This document shows, piece by piece, positions 36,713 to 45,961 of a stretch of DNA of 64,000 nucleotides. How positions within the stretch are numbered: position 1 is the first letter of the stretch; each line of letters opens with the position of its first letter. Below the pieces are notes generated by a model, which searched no databases, was not told the DNA's origin, and was given only the letters and a program-made list of their open reading frames with translations. The DNA comes from Enterobacter genomosp. O. Its GTDB lineage: Bacteria; Pseudomonadota; Gammaproteobacteria; Enterobacterales; Enterobacteriaceae. The translations under genes and the position numbers were made by a program. Where the stretch lies: NCBI RefSeq assembly GCF_001022965.1, contig NZ_LECZ01000026.1:682001-746000 (forward strand), read 5' to 3'.

Positions 36713-38110
36713 TTAGTCGTGGGCGCCGATTTCGCGCAGAGGACGACCTTTCATCAGGTTACGTTCAATATGTTCCAGGGACACATGTTTGGTTTCTGGA
36801 ACCAGCCAGATGGTCAGCACGATAAAGAAGATGTTTAGACCCGCGTAGACCCAGAAGGTGTTCGCGTTGCCCAGGGTGTTGAGCATGGTCAGGAAGGTTG
36901 CGCCGACGATCATGTTGGCAATCCAGTTCGTTGCGGTAGAGCAGGTGATACCAAAATCACGCCCTTTCAGCGGCTGGATCTCAGAGCACAGCACCCAAAT
37001 CAGCGGGCCGGCGCTCATCGCAAACCCGACGATAAACATCAGCAGCATGCCTACCGCGAAGTACTGGGCGGTTGGTGAGTGAATGCCCACATGCATCATT
37101 GTACCGAGGACACCCATACCGGCCGCCATCACCAGGAAGCCCAGCGTCAGCGTTGGCTTACGTCCCCAGCGGTCCACCAGGCCGATGGCGATAAAGGTCG
37201 CCAGCACGTTGGTCAGGCCCACGATGACGGTCCCCCACATCTGCTCAGTGGTGTTGGTATAACCCGCCAGCTCAAAGATTTTTGGCGCGTAATACATGAT
37301 GACGTTCATCCCGGTGAACTGCTGCATGACCTGAAGCAGTACGCCGAGGAAAACCGCGCGACGGAAGTTGCTGTTCTCTTTAAACAGCGCCCAGCCAGAC
37401 TGTTTGACCTTCAGGCTTTCGCGGATCTCTTCCAGCTCGTTTTTCGCTTCCGCACTGGTATCGCGCAGGCGCATCAGCACGCGTTCGGCATCGTGGAATC
37501 GACGTTTCGCGGCAAACCAGCGCGGGCTGTCCGGCAGGAAGAAGACGCCAATCAGCAGCAGAATGGCCGGGATGATGATCACGCCAAGCATCCAGCGCCA
37601 TGCGCCGCTGTAGCTAAATGCGGTGTCGGAAAGGTACGCGCCCAAAATACCGATGGTGATCATCAGCTGGTACATCGAAATCATACTGCCGCGGATTTTC
37701 TCCGGCGCGATTTCAGACAGGTACAGCGGTGCGGTATATGACGCCACGCCCACGGCCAGACCGAGCAGAACGCGGGAAACCAGCAGGACCTCAACGTTAG
37801 GCGCCGCGGCAGAGAAGAGTGAACCGGCAACGAACAGAATAGCGCCGATCATCAGGCTCTTCTTACGCCCGAGCTTGAAGGAGAGCCAGCCGCTGCCGAC
37901 GGCACCGACGGCAGCACCAAACATCATGGAGCTGACCACCCACTCCTGGGTGTGAGCGCTGATCTGGAACTCTTCTGTGATGAAAGGTAATGCACCGGCA
38001 ATCACGCCGATATCCAGGCCAAAAAGTAATCCTGCCAGGGCTGCGAGGAAACAGACGAAGAATGTCATCGCCTTGTTGGACGTACGCCCCTGTTTTTTAT
38101 TGTCAGGCAT
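36713..38110 (-). CDS. galP: Galactose/H+ symporter GalP
   Basis: MFS sugar porter that imports galactose (and glucose) with protons. The 465-residue protein has 12 membrane segments. It has the sugar-porter signatures [21 protein letters not shown] and VPETKH. The length is close to E. coli GalP (464). Upstream are a perfect GalR/GalS operator, a degenerate second one 182 bp away and an adjoining CRP box, as expected for galactose induction and catabolite control. Confidence 0.95.
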   Translation of the reverse strand: MPDNKKQGRTSNKAMTFFVCFLAALAGLLFGLDIGVIAGALPFITEEFQISAHTQEWVVSSMMFGAAVGAVGSGWLSFKLGRKKSLMIGAILFVAGSLFSAAAPNVEVLLVSRVLLGLAVGVASYTAPLYLSEIAPEKIRGSMISMYQLMITIGILGAYLSDTAFSYSGAWRWMLGVIIIPAILLLIGVFFLPDSPRWFAAKRRFHDAERVLMRLRDTSAEAKNELEEIRESLKVKQSGWALFKENSNFRRAVFLGVLLQVMQQFTGMNVIMYYAPKIFELAGYTNTTEQMWGTVIVGLTNVLATFIAIGLVDRWGRKPTLTLGFLVMAAGMGVLGTMMHVGIHSPTAQYFAVGMLLMFIVGFAMSAGPLIWVLCSEIQPLKGRDFGITCSTATNWIANMIVGATFLTMLNTLGNANTFWVYAGLNIFFIVLTIWLVPETKHVSLEHIERNLMKGRPLREIGAHD

Positions 38111-38175
38111 TATGCCCTCCAGTTGGGTTATCAGTTTTATTGAGGTTAAGGGTAGGTGAGCGACCCGTAAAAATA

Positions 38176-38191
38176 TGTGAGATTAATCACA
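38176..38191. promoter_or_regulatory. CRP box upstream of galP
   Basis: TGTGA-GATTAA-TCACA is a perfect match to the CRP core. It ends 3 bases before the GalR operator, so activator and repressor sites are adjacent. Confidence 0.85.
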
Positions 38192-38194
38192 TAG

Positions 38195-38210
38195 GTGTAA
38201 TCGGTTACAC
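38195..38210. promoter_or_regulatory. GalR/GalS operator of galP (perfect)
   Basis: GTGTAATCGGTTACAC is a full 16-bp match to the GalR/GalS consensus GTGTAANCGNTTACAC. It lies 85 bases upstream of the galP start. Confidence 0.88.
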
Positions 38211-38376
38211 AAGTGTGCATCCGTAAATAAAATTAAAGCTTTGAAAATATAGAGGTAAATGAGGTGACATGCATCGCGAAAGAATACATTTCAGACTTAA
38301 CTGAAAGGGGGTGTAACAGCAGAAGAAAAGCGATCGTGCAAAGAGAATATTCTGAAAGCGGGAGGCATCCGTTGTG

Positions 38377-38392
38377 GTGTAATCGGTTCCAA
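38377..38392. promoter_or_regulatory. Second, degenerate GalR-like site
   Basis: GTGTAATCGGTTCCAA keeps the left half and centre of the GalR consensus and loses the right half. It is 182 bp from the perfect site, a distance that would allow repression looping as at the gal operon. Only the left half is convincing. Confidence 0.5.
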
Positions 38393-38407
38393 ATGGTACG
38401 CCTTTCA

Positions 38408-38486
38408 GCCGGGTGGCGGCTGCGCCTTACCCGGCCTACAAATACCGCAAAACCCGTAGGCCCGCGCAAGCGAAGCGCCGCCGGGC
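38408..38486. repeat. REP/BIME-type element between galP and metK
   Basis: GCCGGGTGGCGGCTGCGCC..CCCGGCCTAC faces GTAGGCCCGCGCAAGCG..GCCGCCGGGC. It has the same family composition as the elements at 11674, 21708 and 42551. Confidence 0.8.
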
Positions 38487-38506
38487 AAAGATGACCGCAC
38501 AAATGC

Positions 38507-38534
38507 AAAAGGCCAGCCCGAAGGCTGGCCTTTT
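38507..38534 (-). terminator. Rho-independent terminator of metK
   Basis: GGCCAGCC-TTCG-GGCTGGCC (minus strand) followed by TTTTGC and flanked by AAAA on the other side. The UUCG-type loop gives a very stable hairpin 18 bases after the metK stop. Confidence 0.92.
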
Positions 38535-38551
38535 CTAAAGCAAACGGTCGA

Positions 38552-39706
38552 TTACTTCAGACCGGCAGCTTCACGCAGCAGGGCGGCTTTGTCGGTTTTT
38601 TCCCATGGGAAATGTTCACGACCAAAGTGACCGTATGCCGCGGTTTCTTTGTAGATTGGGTGCAGCAGATCCAGCATCTGAATCAGGCCGTATGGACGCA
38701 GGTCGAAGAACTCGCGCACCAGCAGGGTCAGCTGTTCTGAAGGCACTTTCTCAGTACCAAAGGTTTCAACCATGATGGAGGTTGGCTCAGCCACGCCGAT
38801 AGCGTAGGAAACCTGGATCTCACAGCGGTCAGCCAGGCCGGCAGCAACGATGTTTTTCGCAACATAACGCGCCGCATACGCAGCAGAACGGTCAACTTTA
38901 GACGGATCTTTACCGGAGAATGCACCGCCGCCGTGACGCGCCATGCCGCCGTAGGTATCAACGATGATTTTACGACCGGTCAGACCGCAGTCACCCATTG
39001 GGCCGCCGATAACGAAACGTCCGGTTGGGTTGATGAAGTATTTGGTTGCGCTGCTCAGCCACTCGGTAGGCAGCACCGGCTTGATGATCTCTTCCATCAC
39101 TGCTTCCTGCAGGGATTTCTGATCGATATCTTCGGAATGCTGGGTAGACAGAACTACCGCGTCAATACCGACGATTTTGCCGTCGTCATACTGGAAGGTC
39201 ACCTGGCTTTTTGCATCCGGACGCAGCCACGGCAGGGTGCCGTTTTTACGCACTTCAGCCTGACGCTGCACCAGACGGTGTGCGTAGGTCACCGGTGCTG
39301 GCATCAGCACGTCGGTTTCGTTGGTTGCATAGCCGAACATCAGGCCCTGGTCGCCCGCGCCCTGTTCCAGCGGATCGGCACGGTCAACGCCCTGGTTGAT
39401 GTCCGGAGACTGTTTGCCAATCGCGCTCAGTACCGCGCAGGAGTTGGCATCAAAGCCCATATCAGAATGCACATAGCCGATCTCACGCACCGTGTTACGG
39501 GTGATCTCTTCGATATCAACCCATGCGCTGGTGGTGATCTCACCGCCAACCAGAACCATGCCGGTTTTGACATAGGTTTCACACGCTACGCGCGCTTTTG
39601 GATCCTGAGTCAGGATCGCATCCAGCACCGCATCGGAGATTTGGTCAGCAATTTTATCAGGATGTCCTTCTGATACAGACTCGGACGTAAACAGGTGTTT
39701 TGCCAT
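38552..39706 (-). CDS. metK: S-adenosylmethionine synthase MetK
   Basis: Makes S-adenosylmethionine from methionine and ATP; essential. The 384-residue protein is the E. coli length and has [18 protein letters not shown] near residues 11-28, the hexapeptide GAGDQG near 119, and the P-loop-like [17 protein letters not shown]. It supplies methyl groups for TrmB and RsmE and decarboxylated SAM for spermidine, linking it to speA/speB. In E. coli it is repressed by MetJ; I could not find a convincing tandem met box upstream. Confidence 0.97.
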   Translation of the reverse strand: MAKHLFTSESVSEGHPDKIADQISDAVLDAILTQDPKARVACETYVKTGMVLVGGEITTSAWVDIEEITRNTVREIGYVHSDMGFDANSCAVLSAIGKQSPDINQGVDRADPLEQGAGDQGLMFGYATNETDVLMPAPVTYAHRLVQRQAEVRKNGTLPWLRPDAKSQVTFQYDDGKIVGIDAVVLSTQHSEDIDQKSLQEAVMEEIIKPVLPTEWLSSATKYFINPTGRFVIGGPMGDCGLTGRKIIVDTYGGMARHGGGAFSGKDPSKVDRSAAYAARYVAKNIVAAGLADRCEIQVSYAIGVAEPTSIMVETFGTEKVPSEQLTLLVREFFDLRPYGLIQMLDLLHPIYKETAAYGHFGREHFPWEKTDKAALLREAAGLK

Positions 39707-39808
39707 GTTTTATTTCACCTAAGAGGAATTTGGTTAGCTCAAGCTGCTGTGTGGAATAGCCAAAGGAGATAATTCTACCAAGGCCTGCAGGTTTTTGACA
39801 CTGGCAGT

Positions 39809-40015
39809 ATGAGTGTTAATCAGTATAGATGGATTAACATCTGGATGGCTATTTTAGGTCACTTCTTCGCCCGATTTCCAGTTTTTTTTGATTCATCTCT
39901 CACTGCGTTGAAATGGCGGCTGGAAATTTTTCCTGACGCTGCCGGCAACACGCGCATTTTTGTTTTGCTTTTTAGCCCCCTTCTCGGTATAAAACGCGGC
40001 GCGCGGCTCATATAA
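39809..40015 (+). CDS. Possible small membrane protein (position of E. coli yqgD)
   Basis: A 68-residue frame between metK and speA. It has one hydrophobic stretch near residues 10-30 and another near 49-60. E. coli has short annotated genes (yqgC, yqgD) in this gap. The start lacks a good ribosome site, and the interval must also hold the metK and speA promoters. I cannot confirm the identity or that it is translated. Confidence 0.3.
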   Translation: MSVNQYRWINIWMAILGHFFARFPVFFDSSLTALKWRLEIFPDAAGNTRIFVLLFSPLLGIKRGARLI

Positions 40016-40282
40016 AATAAGCGCTCGATGAACTCATCGTGTCGCCACTTCCAGCCGGGTTAAGCAGTGAACTTTTAGCTTTGGCTTGTGGTCCGTTTCA
40101 GCAGAGGCGGCCGTGGAGGTGATACGAGATAATGAACCATCGTTTTCCGCACATTCAGCGCAGCCGTTCTGGCGCGCATTTGATTCCCGCAACCCGCATT
40201 TCTAGTCTGCAAACCTGCCGATGTTATACCCATCTCGGCGCTTCTCAGGATTCAAGGGCCGGTTACGCTCTGTGAAAACTGA

Positions 40283-40313
40283 ACAAGGGCGCTCTTGTTA
40301 ATACAAGAGTTTT
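40283..40313 (+). promoter_or_regulatory. Candidate attenuator hairpin in the yqgB-speA leader
   Basis: CTCTTGT (40292-40298)-taat-ACAAGAG (40303-40309) is a perfect 7-bp hairpin followed by TTTTCT. An upstream ACAAG (40283-40287) can instead pair with CTTGT (40294-40298). The two folds are mutually exclusive, which is the pattern of a transcription attenuator about 200 bases before speA. Function is inferred from structure only. Confidence 0.4.
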
Positions 40314-40369
40314 CTCGTGGTTTCGCCGAACCTTGTCATACAGAGTTCGGATACGTGTTTTACAATGAT

Positions 40370-40501
40370 ATGAATAAGAAACCGGTCGCACGGTCTGGAT
40401 TTCAGCATACTCTGCTGGGAAACGGAGCCGTTTATGGGTTGTTATCGCCGTATAACGCTGCGATAGTAGTCAACTGTTTTACACTTAATACAAAGAGTTG
40501 A
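40370..40501 (+). CDS. yqgB: YqgB, 43-residue acid-stress small protein
   Basis: A 43-residue protein beginning [18 protein letters not shown] and ending [14 protein letters not shown]. It lines up with E. coli YqgB along its length, including YGLLS and the C-terminal VVNCFTLN block. It lies immediately upstream of speA, separated by 8 bases. In E. coli it is reported as induced at acid pH; the function is unknown. The in-frame extension to 40295 overlaps the leader hairpins. Confidence 0.82.
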   Translation: MNKKPVARSGFQHTLLGNGAVYGLLSPYNAAIVVNCFTLNTKS

Positions 40502-40509
40502 GGTTCGCT

Positions 40510-42486
40510 ATGTCTGACGACATGTCTTCTTTTTCGCCTTCGTCAGCGGGCGAACGGGGTGTACTACGTTCTATGCAGGAGGTTGCGATGAGCTCCCAGG
40601 AAGCCAGCAAGATGCTGCGCACTTACAATATTGCCTGGTGGGGCAATAACTACTACGACGTCAACGAACTGGGCCACATCAGCGTCTGCCCGGACCCGGA
40701 CGTCCCTGAAGCGCGCGTGGATCTCGCTAAGCTGGTAAAAGCCCGCGAAGCACAGGGCCAGCGTTTGCCTGCACTGTTCTGCTTCCCGCAGATCCTGCAA
40801 CATCGCCTGCGTTCTATTAACGCCGCGTTCAAGCGCGCGCGTGAATCCTATGGCTACAAAGGCGACTACTTCCTGGTTTACCCGATCAAGGTGAACCAGC
40901 ACCGCCGTGTGATTGAATCCCTGATCCACTCCGGCGAACCGCTGGGTCTGGAAGCGGGCTCCAAAGCGGAACTGATGGCCGTTCTGGCGCACGCGGGCAT
41001 GACCCGTTCGGTGATCGTGTGCAACGGCTATAAAGACCGTGAATACATTCGCCTGGCGCTGATCGGTGAGAAGATGGGCCACAAGGTCTATCTGGTTATC
41101 GAGAAGATGACTGAAATCGCGATCGTGCTGGAAGAGGCCGAACGTCTGAACGTGGTGCCGCGCCTTGGCGTGCGTGCGCGTCTGGCGTCGCAGGGTTCCG
41201 GTAAGTGGCAGTCCTCCGGCGGTGAAAAATCCAAGTTCGGCCTGGCGGCGAACCAGGTGCTGCAGCTGGTGGAGATCCTCCGCGAGCGCGGTCGTCTGGA
41301 CAGCATTCAGCTGCTGCACTTCCACCTCGGTTCGCAGATGGCCAACATTCGCGATATCGCCACCGGCGTGCGTGAATCAGCGCGTTTCTACGTTGAGCTG
41401 CACAAGCTTGGCGTGAACATTCAGTGCTTCGACGTGGGCGGCGGCCTGGGCGTGGACTATGAAGGTACCCGCTCGCAGTCTGACTGCTCGGTGAACTACG
41501 GCCTGAACGAATACGCGAATAACATCATTTGGGCGATCGGCGACGCCTGTGAAGAGAACGGCCTGCCGCACCCGACGGTGATCACCGAATCCGGTCGCGC
41601 GGTGACCGCGCACCATACGGTGCTGGTCTCTAACATTATCGGCGTTGAGCGCAGCGAAACCACCGAAGCGACGCCTCCGGCAGACGATGCCCCGCGTTCC
41701 CTGCAAAGCATGTGGGAAACCTGGCAGGAGATGCACGAGCCGGGCACGCGTCGTTCCCTGCGCGAATGGCTGCACGACAGCCAGATGGATCTCCACGACA
41801 TTCACGTCGGCTACTCTTCAGGCACCTTCAGCCTGCAGGAGCGCGCGTGGGCCGAGCAGCTCTATCTGAACATGTGCCATGAAGTGCAGAAGCAGCTCGA
41901 CCCGAGCAACCGCGCGCACCGTCCGATTATCGACGAGCTGCAGGAGCGCATGGCGGACAAGATTTACGTCAACTTCTCGCTGTTCCAGTCGATGCCGGAT
42001 GCCTGGGGTATCGATCAGCTGTTCCCGGTTCTGCCGCTGGAAGGGCTGAACCACGCTCCGGAACGTCGTGCGGTGCTGCTGGACATCACCTGTGATTCCG
42101 ACGGCGCAATCGACCACTACGTTGACGGCGACGGTATCGCAACAACGATGCCAATGCCGGAATACGACCCGGAGAACCCGCCAATGCTGGGCTTCTTTAT
42201 GGTCGGGGCGTATCAGGAGATCCTCGGCAACATGCACAACCTGTTCGGCGATACCGAAGCGGTTGACGTGTTTGTCTTCCCTGACGGCAGCGTGGAAGTT
42301 GAGCTGTCCGACGAAGGGGACACCGTGGCGGACATGCTGGAATACGTGCAGCTGGATCCGAAAACGCTGCTGACCCAGTTCCGCGACCAGGTGAAAAACA
42401 CCGGTCTGGACGACGCGCTGCAGCAGCAGTTCCTGGAAGAGTTTGAAGCGGGTCTGTACGGGTACACCTACCTGGAAGACGAGTAG
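40510..42486 (+). CDS. speA: Biosynthetic arginine decarboxylase SpeA
   Basis: PLP enzyme converting L-arginine to agmatine, the first step of the arginine route to putrescine. The product is 658 residues from ATG 40510 ([14 protein letters not shown]), the E. coli length; an in-frame start at 40498 is not the family start. The PLP lysine is K127 in YPIKVNQHR. Other family stretches are [13 protein letters not shown] and [15 protein letters not shown]. speB follows after an intergenic repeat region and a hairpin, so the two may be only partly co-transcribed. E. coli SpeA is processed in the cell envelope. Confidence 0.97.
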   Translation: MSDDMSSFSPSSAGERGVLRSMQEVAMSSQEASKMLRTYNIAWWGNNYYDVNELGHISVCPDPDVPEARVDLAKLVKAREAQGQRLPALFCFPQILQHRLRSINAAFKRARESYGYKGDYFLVYPIKVNQHRRVIESLIHSGEPLGLEAGSKAELMAVLAHAGMTRSVIVCNGYKDREYIRLALIGEKMGHKVYLVIEKMTEIAIVLEEAERLNVVPRLGVRARLASQGSGKWQSSGGEKSKFGLAANQVLQLVEILRERGRLDSIQLLHFHLGSQMANIRDIATGVRESARFYVELHKLGVNIQCFDVGGGLGVDYEGTRSQSDCSVNYGLNEYANNIIWAIGDACEENGLPHPTVITESGRAVTAHHTVLVSNIIGVERSETTEATPPADDAPRSLQSMWETWQEMHEPGTRRSLREWLHDSQMDLHDIHVGYSSGTFSLQERAWAEQLYLNMCHEVQKQLDPSNRAHRPIIDELQERMADKIYVNFSLFQSMPDAWGIDQLFPVLPLEGLNHAPERRAVLLDITCDSDGAIDHYVDGDGIATTMPMPEYDPENPPMLGFFMVGAYQEILGNMHNLFGDTEAVDVFVFPDGSVEVELSDEGDTVADMLEYVQLDPKTLLTQFRDQVKNTGLDDALQQQFLEEFEAGLYGYTYLEDE

Positions 42487-42494
42487 GTTAACCT

Positions 42495-42528
42495 CCCTCT
42501 CCCGGTGGGAGAGGGGCGGGGTGAGGGC
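42495..42528. repeat. CCCTCACCC/GGGAGAGGG palindromic element, copy C (short)
   Basis: CCCTCTCCCGGTGGGAGAGG followed by GGCGGGGTGAGGGC. It is the half-length form of the element at 23243. It begins 9 bases after the speA stop. Confidence 0.75.
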
Positions 42529-42550
42529 AGCAGGCTGCTGTGCCGCTGAT

Positions 42551-42617
42551 GCCCGGTGGCGCTGTGCTTACCGGGCCTACGTATGTAGGCCGGATAAGGC
42601 GGAGCCGTCATCCGGCA
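42551..42617. repeat. REP/BIME-type element between speA and speB
   Basis: GCCCGGTGGCGC..CCGGGCCTAC and GTAGGCCGGATAAGGCGGAG..CATCCGGC units in opposite orientation. It may shield the speA mRNA end. Confidence 0.8.
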
Positions 42618-42687
42618 GAATGCTATACTCACTTGAACCCGCATGCATTACCGGCGATAATTCGCCCCAATTAGCGATTTACGAATC

Positions 42688-42732
42688 AATCCCTTCCTCG
42701 TCGGGTTTAACGACGCGGAGGGGATTTTTTTT
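42688..42732 (+). terminator. Terminator between speA and speB
   Basis: Hairpin with AATCCC/GGGATT outer and CGTCG/CGACG inner pairing, followed by eight Ts. It lies 40 bases before speB, so it would end speA transcripts and leave speB its own promoter or read-through. Confidence 0.65.
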
Positions 42733-42772
42733 CATCTGTTTTTAATGTATCGACTTTAAAAGAGGTCAGGAC

Positions 42773-43693
42773 ATGAGCACTTTAGGTCATCAGTACGATA
42801 ACTCTCTGGTATCTAACGCGTTTGGTTTTTTACGCCTTCCGATGAACTTCCAGCCGTACGACAGCGACGCTGACTGGGTCATCACCGGCGTGCCGTTCGA
42901 CATGGCAACCTCCGGCCGCGCGGGCGGTCGTCACGGCCCGGCAGCGATCCGTCAGGTTTCTACCAACCTGGCGTGGGAGCACAACCGTTTCCCGTGGAAC
43001 TTCGACATGCGCGAGCGCCTGAACGTGGTGGACTGCGGTGACCTGGTGTACGCCTTCGGTGACGCGCGTGAGATGAGCGAAAAGCTGCAGGCCCACGCCG
43101 AGAAGCTGCTGGCTGCTGGCAAGCGCATGCTCTCCTTCGGCGGTGACCACTTCGTGACCCTGCCGCTGCTGCGCGCTCACGCCAAGCACTTCGGTAAAAT
43201 GGCGCTGGTGCACTTCGATGCGCATACCGACACCTACGCGAACGGCTGCGAGTTTGACCACGGCACCATGTTCTTCACCGCGCCGAACGAAGGCCTGATC
43301 GACCCGAATCATTCCGTGCAGATCGGCATCCGCACCGAGTTCGACAAAGACAACGGCTTCACCGTGCTGGATGCGGGCCAGGTCAACGATCGCGGCGTGG
43401 ACGATATTCTGGCGCAGGTTAAGCAGATCGTCGGCGATATGCCTGTGTACCTGACTTTCGACATCGACTGCCTGGATCCGGCCTTTGCGCCGGGTACCGG
43501 TACGCCGGTGATCGGCGGCCTGACCTCAGACCGCGCCATCAAGCTGGTGCGCGGCCTGAAGGATCTGAACATTGTCGGGATGGACGTGGTGGAAGTGGCG
43601 CCTGCCTATGACCAGTCCGAGATCACCGCGCTGGCCGCGGCGACCCTGGCGCTGGAAATGCTCTACATCCAGGCGGCGAAAAAAGGCGAATAA
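42773..43693 (+). CDS. speB: Agmatinase SpeB
   Basis: Binuclear manganese enzyme hydrolysing agmatine to putrescine and urea. The 306-residue ureohydrolase has all metal motifs: [22 protein letters not shown] and [19 protein letters not shown]. The length matches E. coli SpeB. AGGTCAGGAC precedes ATG 42773. It completes the SpeA pathway and ends 3 bases before the convergent MFS gene, where the accessory block begins. Confidence 0.96.
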   Translation: MSTLGHQYDNSLVSNAFGFLRLPMNFQPYDSDADWVITGVPFDMATSGRAGGRHGPAAIRQVSTNLAWEHNRFPWNFDMRERLNVVDCGDLVYAFGDAREMSEKLQAHAEKLLAAGKRMLSFGGDHFVTLPLLRAHAKHFGKMALVHFDAHTDTYANGCEFDHGTMFFTAPNEGLIDPNHSVQIGIRTEFDKDNGFTVLDAGQVNDRGVDDILAQVKQIVGDMPVYLTFDIDCLDPAFAPGTGTPVIGGLTSDRAIKLVRGLKDLNIVGMDVVEVAPAYDQSEITALAAATLALEMLYIQAAKKGE

Positions 43694-43696
43694 GCC

Positions 43697-44908
43697 TTAC
43701 GCGCTGAGTGCTGCTGCGCGACGCATGCGCAGCAGCAACATTCCGCCCGCCAGCAGGGTGATAGCCTGCGACACGACCAGCACCGAAAAACCTGAACTGA
43801 CCGATCCCGCCGATTTCATCACTATCCCCATCAGCAGCGGAATAAACGCCGCGCAAATATTCCCAATCCCATTAATTATGCCGTATGCGCTACCTACCGC
43901 TTCCCTCGCGGCGTGGTGCTGGATCACGGCGGGTATCGCGGCGCCCTGCAGTCCCCAGAAAGCGTTGGCGGACAGCATAAACAGCGCCAGCCATGCGGGC
44001 TGATGGCTGAGCATCAGCGCGACCACGGACAGCGCCGTCAGCGCCCCGCCCACCACAAACAGCACCGGTGCCTGCTCCGGGCGCATTTTATCGAGCAGCA
44101 CGCCGCCCATGAACTTGGACCCCAGGCTCAGGAGGAAGGGAATGGCCGCAAGCATGCCCGTGGCGTGCAGCGAGAAGTGGTGCTCGTCACGCAGCCATGC
44201 AGGCAGCCACGCGCTGCTGCCCCACAGATAGCTCAGCGTGGCGATTTCAACCAGCAGGATCCAGCCCAGCAGCGGCGTTTGCCAGGCGAGCGTGAAGGTG
44301 CGGGCAAACCCCGGTTTTTTCACCGTTGAGCGGCTGCGAGGTGCAGGAAGAAAACGCCAGATTAACCCGCCGCCCAGCAGCAGATTGACTGCCGCCAGCG
44401 CATAGAACGAGCCGGCCCAGCCCAGATGCGCCATCAGCCAGGTGACCATCGGGAAGCCCACGGCCAGCCCGAGGGAGACGCCCAGCGCGGTCACGGCGTT
44501 GGGCTTGCCGATCTCCTCTGCGCGAAAGCTGTCGCTGATAAAGCGCGTCTTCAGCGAAAAGAGCGGTCCTTCGGCAATACCCAAAATCACGCGAGCGATG
44601 AGCATGCCCATCAGCGATCCCAGCAGCGGAGAAACCGCGCAGACCGCGGCCCAAATCGCAATGCTGCTTAATAATCCCTGCCGATAATGGAGCTTGCTTT
44701 CAATAACTGGCGTTAATAATAAAGCCGAAAACCCATAACCCAGCAGAAAGCAGGTCATGAGCATTCCCTGTAACATTCTGTTTTCATTTAGCTGAAAATG
44801 TTCGGCAAATTCCGGGTTTAAAATCATTACCGAAATATTTACCCGGTCAACGTAGGAAATAATAATGAGTAATAACAGTGCAATTGTGCCTTGCCATCTT
44901 GCCGTCAT
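43697..44908 (-). CDS. MFS transporter (anion:cation symporter-like), divergent from the Rieske operon
   Basis: Predicted proton-driven importer of an organic acid. The 403-residue protein has 12 membrane segments. It has SYVDRVNISVM in the first helix and the intracellular RVILGIAEGPLFSL motif, as in the ACS family that includes aromatic-acid, glucarate and phthalate carriers. It is transcribed away from the catabolic operon from a shared 414-base control region with two palindromic operators. It probably brings in the pathway substrate. The substrate cannot be read from sequence. A second ACS-type transporter lies inside the operon at 50749. Confidence 0.8.
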   Translation of the reverse strand: MTARWQGTIALLLLIIISYVDRVNISVMILNPEFAEHFQLNENRMLQGMLMTCFLLGYGFSALLLTPVIESKLHYRQGLLSSIAIWAAVCAVSPLLGSLMGMLIARVILGIAEGPLFSLKTRFISDSFRAEEIGKPNAVTALGVSLGLAVGFPMVTWLMAHLGWAGSFYALAAVNLLLGGGLIWRFLPAPRSRSTVKKPGFARTFTLAWQTPLLGWILLVEIATLSYLWGSSAWLPAWLRDEHHFSLHATGMLAAIPFLLSLGSKFMGGVLLDKMRPEQAPVLFVVGGALTALSVVALMLSHQPAWLALFMLSANAFWGLQGAAIPAVIQHHAAREAVGSAYGIINGIGNICAAFIPLLMGIVMKSAGSVSSGFSVLVVSQAITLLAGGMLLLRMRRAAALSA

Positions 44909-44972
44909 AAATCCTGCCTTGTGCGTGCGGTTATTTATATTTTTATGAGAGTGATTGTCACGGAGCTAAAAT

Positions 44973-45035
44973 GGTTCACCTGTGAAACTCATTGTTTATT
45001 AACAATAAAATAAAAATGAGTTTCACAGGTGAAAC
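44973..45035. promoter_or_regulatory. Operator pair forming a 19-bp perfect inverted repeat (likely IclR sites O1 and O2)
   Basis: Two palindromes, GGTTCACCTGTGAAAC (44973-44988) and GTTTCACAGGTGAAAC (45020-45035). They are also mirror images of one another: TTCACCTGTGAAACTCATT (44975-44993) is repeated inverted at 45015-45033. The 21-base centre is A/T only apart from a few bases. They lie 65-130 bases upstream of the MFS gene. An IclR-family gene in the facing operon is the natural partner. Confidence 0.75.
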
Positions 45036-45236
45036 ACGATTCTCTGCAACTCTTTTATTTTTAAGGAAGAAAAACAAAAGAAGTCAATATCTCTTTCTTT
45101 AAATTTAAAACCATCGATAAAACGTATTCATTCACGCTGCAATAATGAAAATTTCATATCGCTGCATTTTTTCGTGATCCTTTGCACACTTAGTTAATTA
45201 ATTACTGTCTTATTAACAAATTTGTCACATTGGCGC

Positions 45237-45264
45237 TTGACGAAACATTCATCGCTTTTATATT
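45237..45264 (+). promoter_or_regulatory. Sigma-70-like promoter of the Rieske operon
   Basis: TTGACG (45237-45242), 16-base spacer, TATATT (45259-45264). Transcription would start near 45271, just upstream of the third palindrome. A run-on TTGACC at 45263 is an alternative -35. Confidence 0.55.
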
Positions 45265-45287
45265 GACCGTATTAAATAAGAAACAGA

Positions 45288-45303
45288 GTTTCATATATGA
45301 AAC
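45288..45303. promoter_or_regulatory. Third operator palindrome, in the Rieske operon leader (likely IclR site O3)
   Basis: GTTTCATATATGAAAC, a perfect 16-bp palindrome with the same GTTTCA...TGAAAC arms as O1 and O2. It ends 19 bases before the ferredoxin start, downstream of the predicted promoter, where a bound repressor would block transcription. Confidence 0.75.
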
Positions 45304-45322
45304 AAAAGCCTGGAGGATCGTG

Positions 45323-45646
45323 ATGAGCTGGATAGGCGTATGTGACGCAGAACAAGTACAGGAAGATTTCCCTTTTAGCGGCAGCGTAGACGGCAAAGAG
45401 ATCGGCGTTTATTTGATTGACGGTGAATATTACGCGCTGGAAGACGTATGTCCGCACGCATATGCCCTGCTGAGCCAGGGCTTTGTGGAAGACGGCAAAG
45501 TTGAATGCCCCCTGCACGAGGCGGTGTTCGACGTCAAAACCGGCCAGTGCCTGCACGGCCCCGGAGGTCGCAACCTCAACCGCTACCCGGTTCGGGTGTT
45601 TGAAAACCAAATCCAGATTACCTTCGTCGAGGAGACCGTGGCATGA
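45323..45646 (+). CDS. Rieske [2Fe-2S] ferredoxin of the ring-hydroxylating oxygenase
   Basis: Electron carrier between the FAD reductase (49536) and the terminal oxygenase (45962). The 107-residue protein has the Rieske ligands C43-x-H45 and C62-x2-H65 in CPHAYALL and CPLHEAVFD. ATG 45323 follows CTGGAGG at 6 bases; the longer frame from 45230 runs across the promoter. The stop overlaps the next gene by 4 bp. It resembles ferredoxins of biphenyl- and cumate-type three-component dioxygenases. It is first gene of a 14-gene operon. Confidence 0.9.
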   Translation: MSWIGVCDAEQVQEDFPFSGSVDGKEIGVYLIDGEYYALEDVCPHAYALLSQGFVEDGKVECPLHEAVFDVKTGQCLHGPGGRNLNRYPVRVFENQIQITFVEETVA

Positions 45647-45951
45647 GCGATACCCTGAACTACAACCCGGCGCTGCCGGAAAGCCGTCAGTTTACCCCGC
45701 CTGCCGAGGGCGGTAACGGTGCCATCCATAAGCCGGGTGAGTACCAGAACCTGATCTGGCAAACCCGCAGCCGCGTGCCGGAAAGCTGGGAAGTGAACCT
45801 GATTGCCACGCTGGAAAATCTCTTCGAACAGGGCGTTGAAACCCTACCGGAACTGGTGAACGGCCTGAACGCGGTGCGCATGCACGACCAGCAGGGCGAG
45901 CCGTGGAGCGACGCCAGCTTCCAGGCATTCTTACAGGTTAACGGCTACTGA
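45643..45951 (+). CDS. 102-residue accessory protein with a recombinase-like helix-turn-helix end
   Basis: Function unknown. The first 35 residues are polar and proline-rich. The rest reads like the small C-terminal helical part of serine recombinases: ETLPELVNGLNAVRMHDQQG then PWSDASFQAFL. I recall database families described as recombinase-like helix-turn-helix proteins adjacent to Rieske oxygenases, but cannot verify this. It is translationally coupled to the ferredoxin (ATGA) and 10 bases before the oxygenase. The position between redox partners suggests a structural or assembly role rather than recombination. No catalytic serine-recombinase domain is present. Confidence 0.7.
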   Translation: MSDTLNYNPALPESRQFTPPAEGGNGAIHKPGEYQNLIWQTRSRVPESWEVNLIATLENLFEQGVETLPELVNGLNAVRMHDQQGEPWSDASFQAFLQVNGY

Positions 45952-45961
45952 GGACAACGCG

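Noticed and set aside
39707..39860. Possible MetJ boxes upstream of metK
   Set aside because: AGATGGAT and ACATCTGG-type octamers are seen near 39827, but they match the tandem AGACGTCT consensus poorly and lie far from the start.
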